A DNA stretch of 64,000 nt, from positions 62,001-126,000 of the forward strand of contig JACRBM010000052.1 in NCBI GenBank assembly GCA_016219275.1, written 5' to 3'. The stretch's first letter is position 1. Each line of letters starts with the position of its first letter. This document shows, piece after piece, positions 42,379 to 50,902 of the stretch. Made by a program: the position numbers and the translations under genes. The notes beneath the pieces are model-generated. The model searched no databases. It was not told the DNA's origin and saw only the letters and a list, made by a program, of their open reading frames with translations. This DNA comes from Chloroflexota bacterium (lineage in GTDB: Bacteria > Chloroflexota > Anaerolineae > UBA4142).

Positions 42379-45003
42379 ATGTTTCTAAAACACCTTGACC
42401 TGCACGGTTTCAAAACCTTTGCCAATCGCACCGATTTCGAATTCGACCTGGGCGTGACCGCGATTGTCGGTCCGAACGGTTCGGGCAAATCGAACGTTGC
42501 CGACGCGGTCCGCTGGGTAATGGGCGAACAATCGTTCAGCGAACTGCGCGTCAAGAAAACCGAAGATTTGATTTTCACTGGCAGCGCTTCGCGCGCGCGC
42601 CTCGGCATGGCAGAGGTCTCGCTCACATTCGAGAATCCGGATCCGTGGAAAGAAGAACTCGCCGCGACGGGCGAAAACAAACCGGGACGTCTCGATGCCG
42701 TGCTCGAATTGATGCGGTCGAATCCATCCGAAGTGACGATTGCTCGACGCGCGTTTCGCGATGGGCAGAACGAATATTTTCTGAACGGCACGCGCGTGCG
42801 CCTGCGCGATATCCTCGAATTGCTTTCGCGCTGGGGACTCGCGCGCAACACGTACGCGGTTATCGGGCAAGGTCTCGTTGACCAGGCACTGTCGTTGCGT
42901 CCCGAAGAACGCCGCGCGTTGTTCGAAGAAGCCGCCGGCATCGGACTGTATCAGAGCAAGCGCAACAACGCGCTCGACAAACTCGCCGAGACGCAACAGA
43001 ACCTCGTGCGCGTCAACGACATCGTCAACGAAATCGCGCCGCGGCTGCCGTCGCTTGCGCGGCAAGCCGAACGCGCGCGTAACTACGACGGCGTCGTGCA
43101 ATCGCTCGACGACCGACTACGCACGTGGTACGCGTTCCAGTGGTCGCGCGCCCAAGGCGTCATTCAAGAGATGGCAACGCGCGAAAAGAACGCCCGCGAC
43201 ATTTTGCACGCGCGCCGCGGCGAAGTACAAGCGAACACTGCGCGCCTCGCGCAACTGCGGCGTCAGAGCCAGGAATTGCGCGCGCAACTCGCCGAAGGTC
43301 GCCGCCAACGCGCCGCGCTCGAAAACGCGCACGGCACGCGCCAACGGGAACTCGCCGTGCTCGATGAACGCTTGCGCTTGCTGACCCAGCAACGCGATGA
43401 AGCCACGAGCGAACTTGCCGCGCTGAACGAATCGCGTCAGACCCAGGTTGCTAAAATCGAGTACGCGTCTGCCGCGCGGCATACGAAAGAACAGGAACGC
43501 AACGCGCTCGCTGAACAATTGGCGAATGGCGAAAAGGAATTGCGCGAGTTGGAACACCGCGCCGCGCACGCGGAAACATTGCTTGAAGAGAACGAGCCGC
43601 AGATTCGCGAACTGGCGCGCAAACTCGCGACGCTGCGCGATAACCTGGGTGTGTTCGAGGAAGGTTTACGCACCGCCGCGTCGTTGAGCGCGCAAGCGGA
43701 CATGCTCACCTCGTTCGAAATCAAACGCGCCCAAGCCGCCAGCGCGGTCGAAGCGGCGCGCGCGCGCCTGGCGGAATGGCGCGCCGCGCTCGCGATTGCC
43801 GAACGCGATGTCGCGGGGGCGCGCGCGGCGGAAAATTCGGCGCGCGAATCGGTGCGCCAACTCGACGCGCAAATCCACAGCAAAAAGCAACGCGCGGATA
43901 CGCGCACACGCGAAGTGGATTCGCTCACGCTGCAACGCGATCAAGCCCACGCGCGCGTGGAGGACTCGACGCGCCAACTCGCCGAGATTGATGCGCGCGT
44001 CGCGCCGGCAGACACCGGGCTTGCCCAAACGGAAAAAGCGCAGGCGGAACTCGAAGAGCAGGAAACGCTGTTGCGGGCGCGGCTCGCCGAATTTGAGGAG
44101 GCGCACAATCGCGCGGTGCTCGAAATGGAACGCGCGCGCGTGGACGTGGCGCGGCTCGAAACCGAAATCGAGGACGACCTGGCTTCGGGGCGCATCGTCA
44201 CCGAAATCAAGGTCGGCGACGAGAACGGCGACGCGCCGCGCGAAAGCGTCATCGCGCTCAACACCGATTTGCCGCAACAACTTGCGTTACGCCTCGGCGA
44301 TGAAACTGTCACGTTGCCCGTTGTCACTCATGTGCCCGAAGGTCTCGAAAAAGAAATTCGCAAGTTGCGGAATCAAATCAAGTACATGGGCACAGTGAAT
44401 CCGAACGCGCCGCAAGAGTACGACGAATTAAAAGCGCGGCACGCCTTTCTCACCGAGCAAGCCGCGGACGCGGCGCACGCGATTGAAAGTTTGAACAAGG
44501 CGATTGCGGAACTGGATGAAATCATGCGCCGCAAATTTGAAGAGACGTTCAAAGCGGTCAACGTCGAGTTCACCAAATTCTTCACGCTCTTGTTCAACGG
44601 CGGCGCCGCGCGTCTGGAACTGACTGACCCGGAAAATATCGCGCAGACCGGCATTGACGTGATTGCGAAACCGCCGGGCAAACGCGCCGCGCACCTTGCG
44701 ATGCTCTCCGGTGGCGAACGCGCACTGACGGCGACGGCGTTGTTGTTCGCGATTCTCAAAGTGTCGCCGACGCCGTTCTGCGTGCTCGACGAAGTGGATG
44801 CCGCGCTCGACGAAGCGAACGTGGGACGGTTCCGCGACGCACTCCGCACGCTCGCCTCCGAGACCCAGTTCATCGTCGTCACGCACAACCGGACGACGAT
44901 GGAGAGCGCGGACGCGGTGTACGGCATCACGATGAGCGACGACGGTGTGTCGCAAGCGATTTCGTTAAGGTTGGATACGGAGAAAGCGGAAGCGGGGAAG
45001 TAG
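42379..45003 (+). CDS. smc: SMC-type chromosome segregation ATPase lacking a hinge
   Basis: 874 aa from the ATG at 42379; bacterial SMC proteins usually have about 1150-1200. The N-terminal head has the start FLKHLDLHGFKTFANRTDFE and Walker A VGPNGSGKSNVADAVRWVMG. The C-terminal head has signature LSGGERALTATALL and Walker B FCVLDEVDAALDEANVGRF. Between them (about residues 170-700) only coiled coil is seen (EKELRELEHRAAHAETLLEE and similar), with no globular Gly-rich hinge and no CxxC zinc hook. The frame is continuous. Confidence 0.9.
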   Translation: MFLKHLDLHGFKTFANRTDFEFDLGVTAIVGPNGSGKSNVADAVRWVMGEQSFSELRVKKTEDLIFTGSASRARLGMAEVSLTFENPDPWKEELAATGENKPGRLDAVLELMRSNPSEVTIARRAFRDGQNEYFLNGTRVRLRDILELLSRWGLARNTYAVIGQGLVDQALSLRPEERRALFEEAAGIGLYQSKRNNALDKLAETQQNLVRVNDIVNEIAPRLPSLARQAERARNYDGVVQSLDDRLRTWYAFQWSRAQGVIQEMATREKNARDILHARRGEVQANTARLAQLRRQSQELRAQLAEGRRQRAALENAHGTRQRELAVLDERLRLLTQQRDEATSELAALNESRQTQVAKIEYASAARHTKEQERNALAEQLANGEKELRELEHRAAHAETLLEENEPQIRELARKLATLRDNLGVFEEGLRTAASLSAQADMLTSFEIKRAQAASAVEAARARLAEWRAALAIAERDVAGARAAENSARESVRQLDAQIHSKKQRADTRTREVDSLTLQRDQAHARVEDSTRQLAEIDARVAPADTGLAQTEKAQAELEEQETLLRARLAEFEEAHNRAVLEMERARVDVARLETEIEDDLASGRIVTEIKVGDENGDAPRESVIALNTDLPQQLALRLGDETVTLPVVTHVPEGLEKEIRKLRNQIKYMGTVNPNAPQEYDELKARHAFLTEQAADAAHAIESLNKAIAELDEIMRRKFEETFKAVNVEFTKFFTLLFNGGAARLELTDPENIAQTGIDVIAKPPGKRAAHLAMLSGGERALTATALLFAILKVSPTPFCVLDEVDAALDEANVGRFRDALRTLASETQFIVVTHNRTTMESADAVYGITMSDDGVSQAISLRLDTEKAEAGK

Positions 45004-45086
45004 CCAGTAAGCGGAAAGCAGAAAGTTGTATGCCAAGGTCGGATGGCATTAACAGAGAGAATCTTCGAAAGCAAAAGGAGCATCAA

Positions 45087-45947
45087 ATGCCTGGCCCACA
45101 ATTTGCTAAATATTTTCCCCACGTGATCGAAGCATTGAAAGAACTGGGTAATTCAGGTACTCCCTCCGAAGTGCGCGAAATTATCGCACGAAAACAAAAA
45201 CTGTCGGATGAACAGCTTGAGGAACAAACGCAAAGCGGGACACCACGTTTTGAGAACAAGGTCAACTGGGCAAAGTTTTACCTCTCGAAAGGTGGTTATA
45301 TTGATTCATCCAAACGCGGCGTTTGGACTTTAACCGAAAAGGGAATTGCCGCTGAAATAAAAGAAAATGAAATTCAAAAACTCTTCAGAGAAATCCACAA
45401 ACAATTCGAAGGCGAGCCGGATAAATCAGATGAAGACCTTGACCAACAATCCGCTCCATCAGATTCGGTGCCAACCCAACCCATTGATTATCGCTCTGAG
45501 TTAATTGAAATCATTCGGACTCTACCTCCGGCAGGATTTGAACGACTCTGCCAAAGACTATTGCGCGAAGCCGGATTCCAGCAAGTCGAAGTCACTGGTC
45601 GCTCAGGAGATGGCGGCATTGACGGCAAGGGCATTCTGCAAATCAATCCTCTCCTGAGTATCCAAACTGTTTTCCAAAGTAAGCGTTACGCGGCAAATAA
45701 CCTAGTTACTGTTTCCCAAATTCGCGATCTCCGCGGCGCGATGGCAGGTAGAACAGACAAGGGAATTTTTATTACGACCAGTGGATTCACCGCGGATGCA
45801 CGCAAAGAAGCATTACGCGAAGGAGTCCCACCAATCGAGCTGGTAGACGCAGAAAAACTCGTTGCGATGTTTGAGAAATTGGAACTCGGTCTTGTACCCA
45901 AGCAGATATTCGAGGTGGATAGACGATTTTTTGAGGAATTTGCTTAG
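45087..45947 (+). CDS. mrr: Mrr-type restriction endonuclease
   Basis: 286 aa from the ATG at 45087 (AAAGGAG 7 nt upstream). The N-terminal winged-helix Mrr_N domain (FPHVIEALKELGNSGTPSEV ... YLSKGGYIDSSKRGVWTLT) is followed by a charged linker and the Mrr_cat nuclease: FERLCQRLLREAGFQQVEVT, GDGGIDGKG and QSKRYA, giving D...QxK. Mrr cuts DNA carrying methylated bases. Base use differs from its neighbours (AT-richer, few CGCG words), which suggests recent acquisition between smc and the lipoprotein gene. Confidence 0.93.
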   Translation: MPGPQFAKYFPHVIEALKELGNSGTPSEVREIIARKQKLSDEQLEEQTQSGTPRFENKVNWAKFYLSKGGYIDSSKRGVWTLTEKGIAAEIKENEIQKLFREIHKQFEGEPDKSDEDLDQQSAPSDSVPTQPIDYRSELIEIIRTLPPAGFERLCQRLLREAGFQQVEVTGRSGDGGIDGKGILQINPLLSIQTVFQSKRYAANNLVTVSQIRDLRGAMAGRTDKGIFITTSGFTADARKEALREGVPPIELVDAEKLVAMFEKLELGLVPKQIFEVDRRFFEEFA

Positions 45948-46062
45948 AGTGGAGTAGCTACAATAACACAATTCAAATCAAAAATCACACGCGAATAATG
46001 GTAACCTAATCTACCCTTCCACGTAGATATCATTGCAACCCAGCGGAAGAGGAGAATTAGAA

Positions 46063-46800
46063 ATGCGAACCTTTACACTTGCAATCATCGCCGTCTTGAC
46101 GATGGCACTTGCGGCTTGCAGCACCGTCGGCGATTACCTCGCGCGACCGCAAGTCGTCGGGTCGGGCAAATTGCTGACCAAGAATTTCCAGTTCAACGAT
46201 TTCACCGAGGTACAAGTCGGCAACGCGTTTCAGGTTGAAATTACACGCGCCGACACCTTTAGCGTTTCGGTCACGACCGACGACAACCTGTTCGATCATC
46301 TGCGCGTCGAAAAGCAAGGCAACGCTCTACGCATCTTTTTCGCGCCCGATATCACCGTTCGCCAAATGTCGCGTGAATCGCAAGCAAAAATTACTCTGCC
46401 CGCGCTCGAACGATTGAACCTGAGCGGTGCGACAACTGGCGCGATCAGCGGATTCAAATCGGCGCAGAGTTTCGATGCGAACATCAGCGGCGCGAGCAAA
46501 TTGTCCGGCGACATCGAAGTCGGCAATGCGCGCATCGAGGCATCTGGCGCAAGTAGCGTCACGTTGAGCGGGTCGGCAAAAAATACGACGTTGATTGCAT
46601 CCGGCGCAAGTCAATTGAATCTTGCCAATTTCGCGATTGAAAGTGCGAGCGTTGAATTGAGCGGCGGCTCGAATGGAACGATTAACGCGCAAAGCAAATT
46701 GGATTATTATGCGAGCGGCGCGTCGCACCTGACGTACTCGGGCAAACCGAGCATCGGCAAAAGCCAAACGACCGGCGCATCATCCGCGACGCGGAAATAA
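46063..46800 (+). CDS. GIN-domain (DUF2807) lipoprotein
   Basis: 245 aa. Signal peptide with lipobox LAACSTVG (Cys about 20), GAGGAG 9 nt before the ATG. The body is the putative auto-transporter adhesin head GIN (DUF2807) beta-solenoid: FTEVQVGNAFQVEITRADTF, then repeats such as LNLSGATTGAISGF, ISGASKLSGDIEVG and ASGASSVTLSGSAK. These GAS(S/Q/K) turns are typical. It should be a surface lipoprotein. Its molecular role is unknown; related domains are common in Bacteroidota and Chloroflexota. Confidence 0.9.
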   Translation: MRTFTLAIIAVLTMALAACSTVGDYLARPQVVGSGKLLTKNFQFNDFTEVQVGNAFQVEITRADTFSVSVTTDDNLFDHLRVEKQGNALRIFFAPDITVRQMSRESQAKITLPALERLNLSGATTGAISGFKSAQSFDANISGASKLSGDIEVGNARIEASGASSVTLSGSAKNTTLIASGASQLNLANFAIESASVELSGGSNGTINAQSKLDYYASGASHLTYSGKPSIGKSQTTGASSATRK

Positions 46801-46834
46801 CACGCGGGAGACTGTCTCATTTGTTCGGTCGCGC

Positions 46835-46863
46835 TTTACACATCATCGGATTTGCTCTAAAAT
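46835..46863 (+). promoter_or_regulatory. Promoter of the DUF4160-DUF2442-aldolase unit
   Basis: TTTACA (46835-46840), 17-nt spacer, TAAAAT (46858-46863), 20 bp before the DUF4160 ATG. Confidence 0.65.
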
Positions 46864-46883
46864 AAAAACAAACAGGAATCTGT

Positions 46884-47120
46884 ATGCCCACCGCTCTGCT
46901 ACTTGGACCGTACCGTTTCTTTTTTTACGCCAACGACCGTCGCGAACCGCCCCATATTCACGTCGAACGCGAACGCAAGAAAGCCAAGTTCTGGCTTGAT
47001 CCAGTGCGACTCCAAGACAGTGGCGGTTTTAGCCGGACTGAAATCAATCGCATCGAAGAATTGGTAGCGGAAAATCGCGATCTGTTTTTGAGGAAATGGG
47101 ATGAATGCTTTAACGATTGA
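46884..47120 (+). CDS. DUF4160 protein, second copy
   Basis: 78 aa. YRFFFYANDRREPPHIHVER with the PPHIHV core is the DUF4160 signature, followed by KKAKFWLDPVRLQDSGGFSR. It overlaps the next (DUF2442) gene by 20 bases. It belongs to the same family as 21804-22037 but is clearly diverged, so it is not a recent duplicate within this genome. Unlike that one, it is followed by a metabolic gene. Confidence 0.88.
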   Translation: MPTALLLGPYRFFFYANDRREPPHIHVERERKKAKFWLDPVRLQDSGGFSRTEINRIEELVAENRDLFLRKWDECFND

Positions 47121-47433
47121 ACTACGCGCATGCCGCGCGCTTCAAGTCAATATTACAGACGACTCTTTAATCGTTGACCTTGACGATGGACGCACAATTT
47201 CGGTTCCACTCGCATGGTATCCGCGTCTCTCGCACGGGACTAGTTCCGAACGAAAAAACTGGCGCTTGATTGGCAACGGTGAAGGCATCCATTGGCCCGA
47301 TCTGGACGAAGATATTAGCGTTGAAGGACTGGTCGCCGGATTTCCTTCAGCGGAAAGTCAACGTTCCCTCAAGCGCTGGCTTGACGAACGCGCCGCACGT
47401 AAAACAAATCCCACTCAACTGGAGCAGGAATGA
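47101..47433 (+). CDS. DUF2442 protein, second copy
   Basis: 110 aa. DSLIVDLDDGRTISVPLAWY, KNWRLIGNGEGIHWPDLDED and the short ISVEGLVAG are the DUF2442 blocks. A C-terminal Arg/Lys-rich tail (SQRSLKRWLDERAARKTNPT) is longer than in the copy at 21535. It overlaps DUF4160 by 20 bases and the aldolase by 4 (ATGA at 47430-47433), so the suspected toxin-antitoxin-like pair is coupled to the aldolase. Confidence 0.85.
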   Translation: MNALTIELRACRALQVNITDDSLIVDLDDGRTISVPLAWYPRLSHGTSSERKNWRLIGNGEGIHWPDLDEDISVEGLVAGFPSAESQRSLKRWLDERAARKTNPTQLEQE

Positions 47434-48326
47434 CTCTCAAAATTCAAGGCGTCTTTCCACCCATCCCCACCCCGTTCGATGTGGACGGAAACATTCTGCA
47501 CGACAAATTGAAATCGAACATCACGCTGTGGAGCAAGACCGGCTTGCACGGTTTTGTCGTCCTGGGTTCGAACGGCGAGTTTCCGTTTCTGAGTGAAGCG
47601 GAGAAAATCGCGGTGTTTGAAACCGCGCGCGCGGCGATTCCGCGCGAGCAACTCTTTCTCGCCGGCGCAGGCGCGGAATCTTCGCGCACCGCGCTGATGC
47701 TGGCGAAACGCGCGGCAGAATGCGGCGCGGATGCCGCGCTCATCGTCACGCCGAATTACTACAAGGCGCAGATGAATTCGGCGACGCTCATCAACCACTA
47801 TCGCGTCATCGCCGACGCGGCGCCGGTTCCGATCGTCGTGTACAACATGCCGGCGGCGACCGGGATTGACATTGACGCGAACACGGTGATCGAACTCGCC
47901 AAGCATCCGAACATCGTCGGCATCAAGGATTCCGGCGGCAACGTAACGAAATTCGGCGAAATGATTCGCGCAGTGCGCCCCGATTTCGCGGTGATTGCCG
48001 GGTCGGGCAGTTACTTTTATCCGTCGCTCGTCATCGGCGCGAAGGCGACCGTCGCCGCGCTCGCCAACGTCGCGCCGCGCGAGACGGTTGCGCTGTACGA
48101 CGCGTTCCGCGCCGGTCGTCACGACGAGGCGCGCGAAATGCAACTGCGTTTGATTCCGCTGAACGCGGCGGTGACCACGCGCTGGAATATTCCCGGATTG
48201 AAAGCGGCAATCGAAGAATTGAACGCGGGGTATTACGGCGGACCGCCGCGCCTGCCTCTGCGTCCGCTCGACGACGAGAACCGGCGTTTGTTGCGGCAGG
48301 TAATGAAAGACGCGGGGGTGATTTGA
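47430..48326 (+). CDS. DapA-family aldolase (dihydrodipicolinate synthase-like)
   Basis: 298-aa class I (Schiff-base) TIM-barrel lyase. Motifs: FPPIPTPFDVDGNI, GFVVLGSNGEFPFLSEAEK, catalytic Tyr in PIVVYNMPAATGI, Schiff-base Lys in IVGIKDSGGNV and GSGSYFYPSLVIGA. The LGSNGEF variant (rather than GTTGE) and the N-terminal QGVFPPIPTPF are closer to 4-hydroxy-2-oxoglutarate aldolases and other non-DapA members. True DapA is therefore unlikely. Translationally coupled to the DUF2442 gene. Pathway unknown. Confidence 0.85.
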   Translation: MTLKIQGVFPPIPTPFDVDGNILHDKLKSNITLWSKTGLHGFVVLGSNGEFPFLSEAEKIAVFETARAAIPREQLFLAGAGAESSRTALMLAKRAAECGADAALIVTPNYYKAQMNSATLINHYRVIADAAPVPIVVYNMPAATGIDIDANTVIELAKHPNIVGIKDSGGNVTKFGEMIRAVRPDFAVIAGSGSYFYPSLVIGAKATVAALANVAPRETVALYDAFRAGRHDEAREMQLRLIPLNAAVTTRWNIPGLKAAIEELNAGYYGGPPRLPLRPLDDENRRLLRQVMKDAGVI

Positions 48327-48332
48327 ATTTTA

Positions 48333-48399
48333 TGGGACGCGGATGAACACGGACGAGCGCGGACGGGAAAAAATAGAATCCGCGTTCATCCGCGTCCCA
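48333..48399. repeat. Palindrome TGGGACGCGGATGAAC
   Basis: Perfect 16-bp arms at 48333-48348 and 48384-48399 with GGACGAGCGCGGACGG words between, lying between the convergent aldolase and glycosyltransferase genes. It may also serve as a terminator, although it has no long T-tract. Confidence 0.85.
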
Positions 48400-48401
48400 A
48401 T

Positions 48402-49661
48402 TCACACCCACGCGCGGATGTGGGCGACCGCGCGGGCAACTCCATCCTCTTGTTCAATCGCGTGCGCGATCTCTCGCGCGCGCGATTTCATTTCCGCATC
48501 GCGCGTCACGCGCGTTAACGCGTCCGCGAGCGCGTCCGCGGTAAGCGCGTCGTACGCGATTGAGCGCGCGCCGACACCCAGGTCGGCGATGCGCTGTGCC
48601 CAGAAAAATTGATCCACCGCGAGGGGAATCACGATCGCGGGCAAACCCGCGCGCAATCCTGCCGCCGTCGTCCCCGCCCCGCCATGATGCGCGAGCGCGG
48701 ACATGCGCGGAAACAACCACGCGTGCGGCGCATCGCCAAGCAGGAAAATCGTCTTGGGTAACTCGTCGCCGAGGAATTCGCGCGGGAATGCGACGACCGC
48801 GCGCACCTTGGCTTGCTCAACTGCGCGCAACATCGCCGCGACCGTTGCGCGCATGCGGCGCACGGTCAAACTGCCAAAGCCGAGATACACCGGCGGATCG
48901 CCCGCAGCGAGAAAACGCGCGAGGTCGCGCGGCGGCGACCACTCGCGCGCGCGCGGGAGAAACCAATAACCGGTGACAACCTGGGACGCCGACCAATCGG
49001 GAGGACGCGGCACGACGTGATCGCTGAACGCGTACAAGGTTGGTGCATCGTCGCGCGCGAACGGCGCGGACCACGCCGCGGGTTTCAATTGCAACGTATC
49101 GCGTCGCCAGCGATTCACGACGCCGCGCCACGATTGCCAAATCGTCTGATGCACGAGCGCGTACGTCGCGCGATTGTACGCCGCGCCGAGCGAGAAGGTG
49201 AACGGCAAAAGCGGGCAAGGGAACGCGCGCGTGCGCGTGAACGGTTGCAGATAACCGCGCACGCACGGCACGCGCAACGCCTCGGCGATGTGAACACCCC
49301 ACAGCGTCGCCAAGCCGATGACGAGCGCGTCGCTGCCCTGGCACGCGCGCCAACCGCTGACGAGCAACCGCTCGAAAAGTGGTTGGGCATCACGCCAGAA
49401 CTGCATCGTCGCGCGCAGACTGCGCGCGAGATTGCCGTCGAGCCGCAACGCCGATTCGCCGCCGGGTCGCGCGAACAAGTCGCTGGGATTGTCGTCGAGG
49501 CGCGCGAACGTCAAACCGGTTGGCGCGACGAGCGGCGCGAAATTCGCGTGGGTCGCGATGCGAATATCGAACCCCGCCTCGCGCAAGCCGAGACCGAGCG
49601 CGAGGTACGGTTGGACATCGCCGCGTGTACCGCTCGCAAGGAGCGTAATCGTGCGCGTCAT
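48402..49661 (-). CDS. GT1-family (UGT-like) glycosyltransferase
   Basis: 419 aa, GT-B fold. The start TITLLASGTRGDVQPYLALG is the UGT/sterol-glucosyltransferase type. The C-terminal donor site has PVYLGFGSLTV and FPRMSALAHHGGAGTTAAGL with HHGGAGT, which binds the nucleotide-sugar phosphates. Such enzymes glycosylate lipids, sterols, carotenoids or antibiotics. It follows the methyltransferase gene in the same direction, about 115 bp apart across a palindrome. A lipid- or terpenoid-modifying pair is possible. Confidence 0.9.
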   Translation of the reverse strand: MTRTITLLASGTRGDVQPYLALGLGLREAGFDIRIATHANFAPLVAPTGLTFARLDDNPSDLFARPGGESALRLDGNLARSLRATMQFWRDAQPLFERLLVSGWRACQGSDALVIGLATLWGVHIAEALRVPCVRGYLQPFTRTRAFPCPLLPFTFSLGAAYNRATYALVHQTIWQSWRGVVNRWRRDTLQLKPAAWSAPFARDDAPTLYAFSDHVVPRPPDWSASQVVTGYWFLPRAREWSPPRDLARFLAAGDPPVYLGFGSLTVRRMRATVAAMLRAVEQAKVRAVVAFPREFLGDELPKTIFLLGDAPHAWLFPRMSALAHHGGAGTTAAGLRAGLPAIVIPLAVDQFFWAQRIADLGVGARSIAYDALTADALADALTRVTRDAEMKSRAREIAHAIEQEDGVARAVAHIRAWV

Positions 49662-49683
49662 TTCAATCTCGCGCGAGGAAAGA

Positions 49684-49756
49684 TTTACCGCAGAGGGCGC
49701 AAAGAACGCAGAGAATTCTTTTTTTCCTCTGCGCTCTCCGCGTGCTCTGCGGTAAA
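49684..49756. repeat. Palindrome TTTACCGCAGAG
   Basis: Arms TTTACCGCAGAG (49684-49695) and CTCTGCGGTAAA (49745-49756) with AGAACGCAGAGAATTC and CCTCTGCGCTCTCCGCG words inside. Located between the glycosyltransferase and methyltransferase genes. Confidence 0.85.
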
Positions 49757-49776
49757 ATTAAAGCGGGTGGATCGCA

Positions 49777-50670
49777 TTATGATTTTTCAAACACGAGGAA
49801 ACGGTACTCGATCAAGTTCTGCTTCAAGCATTGTTGCAACGCCAGACTGCCCAGCATACTCGGCACAATCGCGTGCCAGGCGGGGACACGTTCGCCCATC
49901 GCGCGGAGCGCGGCGGCGAACCAATTCGGCAACGCGCGCAATTTGAGATACGGCGTCAGGTCGTCGTTGCGGACACAATTCAAATCGTGCTCGCTTGCCA
50001 GCGCCTGGGCGGCGACATACGTTCGCAAATTCGGCACATGCCAACCTTTTTGGTACGCCGCGAGCCAGCGTTGTGCGGCTGACCCTGCCTCACGCGCAAG
50101 CGGCGAAAGAAAATCATCGCACAAGATCAACTTGCCGCCGGAGGCGAGCACGCGCGCGGCTTGCGCGAGAAACATCTCCGGTAAAGTCGCATGGCAAAAC
50201 GCTTCAATCGAATACGCGATGCCTAATCCATCCGCGAGCGGGGGCGCGAGAAAATCGCCTTCGACAAACCAACACGCGCGAGTCAAGTCCAATCGTCGCG
50301 CGTGTAGTTGTGCCAGTTCGGCTTGCACGCGACTAATCGTCACGCCAACCGCGCGCACGGGAATCGCGAGGCGCGGCAAGAGGTAGAACAAACTACCGCC
50401 GATGCCGCAACCCAGGTCGGCGATGCGCACGCGCGCGAATTCGTGTTGTTCGATCCACGCGTTGATTTCGCGCAGGACGAGTTCGTTCGTAAAGTCCAGT
50501 GCGCGTGTCAACGAGTCCACGCCGTCACCCCACACCGCGCGATGAATCGTTTGCGTCTCGGCGCGCGCGAACCGCAAAAAGAGCGGCGTGTTCTGTTCAT
50601 AATAGCGCCGAATCGCGTCGCGGTCGCGCGCGGCAAGGTCATGCGCCGGAGGCGAGGGTGGGGATTTCAT
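49777..50670 (-). CDS. SAM methyltransferase, small-molecule/terpenoid type
   Basis: 297 aa. Motif I RIADLGCGIGGSLFYLLPRL near residue 85, motif II YSIEAFCHATLPEMFLAQAA, motif III GGKLILCDDFLSPLA. The IEAFxH motif and DDFLS pattern are those of the sterol/tocopherol C-methyltransferase and cyclopropane-synthase-like branch. The substrate is probably an isoprenoid or quinone-like lipid; that is inference supported only by the GT1 neighbour. The start at 50670 is 30 bp before a palindrome. Confidence 0.85.
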   Translation of the reverse strand: MKSPPSPPAHDLAARDRDAIRRYYEQNTPLFLRFARAETQTIHRAVWGDGVDSLTRALDFTNELVLREINAWIEQHEFARVRIADLGCGIGGSLFYLLPRLAIPVRAVGVTISRVQAELAQLHARRLDLTRACWFVEGDFLAPPLADGLGIAYSIEAFCHATLPEMFLAQAARVLASGGKLILCDDFLSPLAREAGSAAQRWLAAYQKGWHVPNLRTYVAAQALASEHDLNCVRNDDLTPYLKLRALPNWFAAALRAMGERVPAWHAIVPSMLGSLALQQCLKQNLIEYRFLVFEKS

Positions 50671-50745
50671 TTGCCCACATTATAGCAGACGCGCCGCGTT
50701 TTGAAAACCATCGCGCATCATCCTCGTGGTTTTCGAAAAGGTGAT

Positions 50746-50830
50746 CTGTCATTGCGAGGCGCGGTTTTCGCGCCGAAGCAATCCCCAAGTGGCTCGGCGA
50801 TTGCTTCGCACAAACCGCTCGCAATGACAG
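50746..50830. repeat. Palindrome CTGTCATTGCGAG family, copy 1
   Basis: 13-bp perfect outer arms (50746-50758 and 50818-50830) and an inner pair CGAAGCAATCCCC / GCGATTGCTTCG. The same element with the same inner words is at 60906-60982. Just before it, 50698-50741 holds another hairpin (TTTTGAAAACCA / TGGTTTTCGAAAA). Confidence 0.9.
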
Positions 50831-50866
50831 TATAGAGTTTTGGATAATCACCAGCGCAACATCGCG

Positions 50867-50895
50867 TTGACATGGCGCGACGATGCCACTATAAT
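50867..50895 (+). promoter_or_regulatory. Consensus promoter, leaderless start
   Basis: TTGACA (50867-50872), 17-nt spacer, TATAAT (50890-50895): perfect boxes and ideal spacing. The ATG follows after only 7 nt, so the mRNA should begin at the start codon. Confidence 0.85.
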
Positions 50896-50902
50896 CGCGG
50901 CG

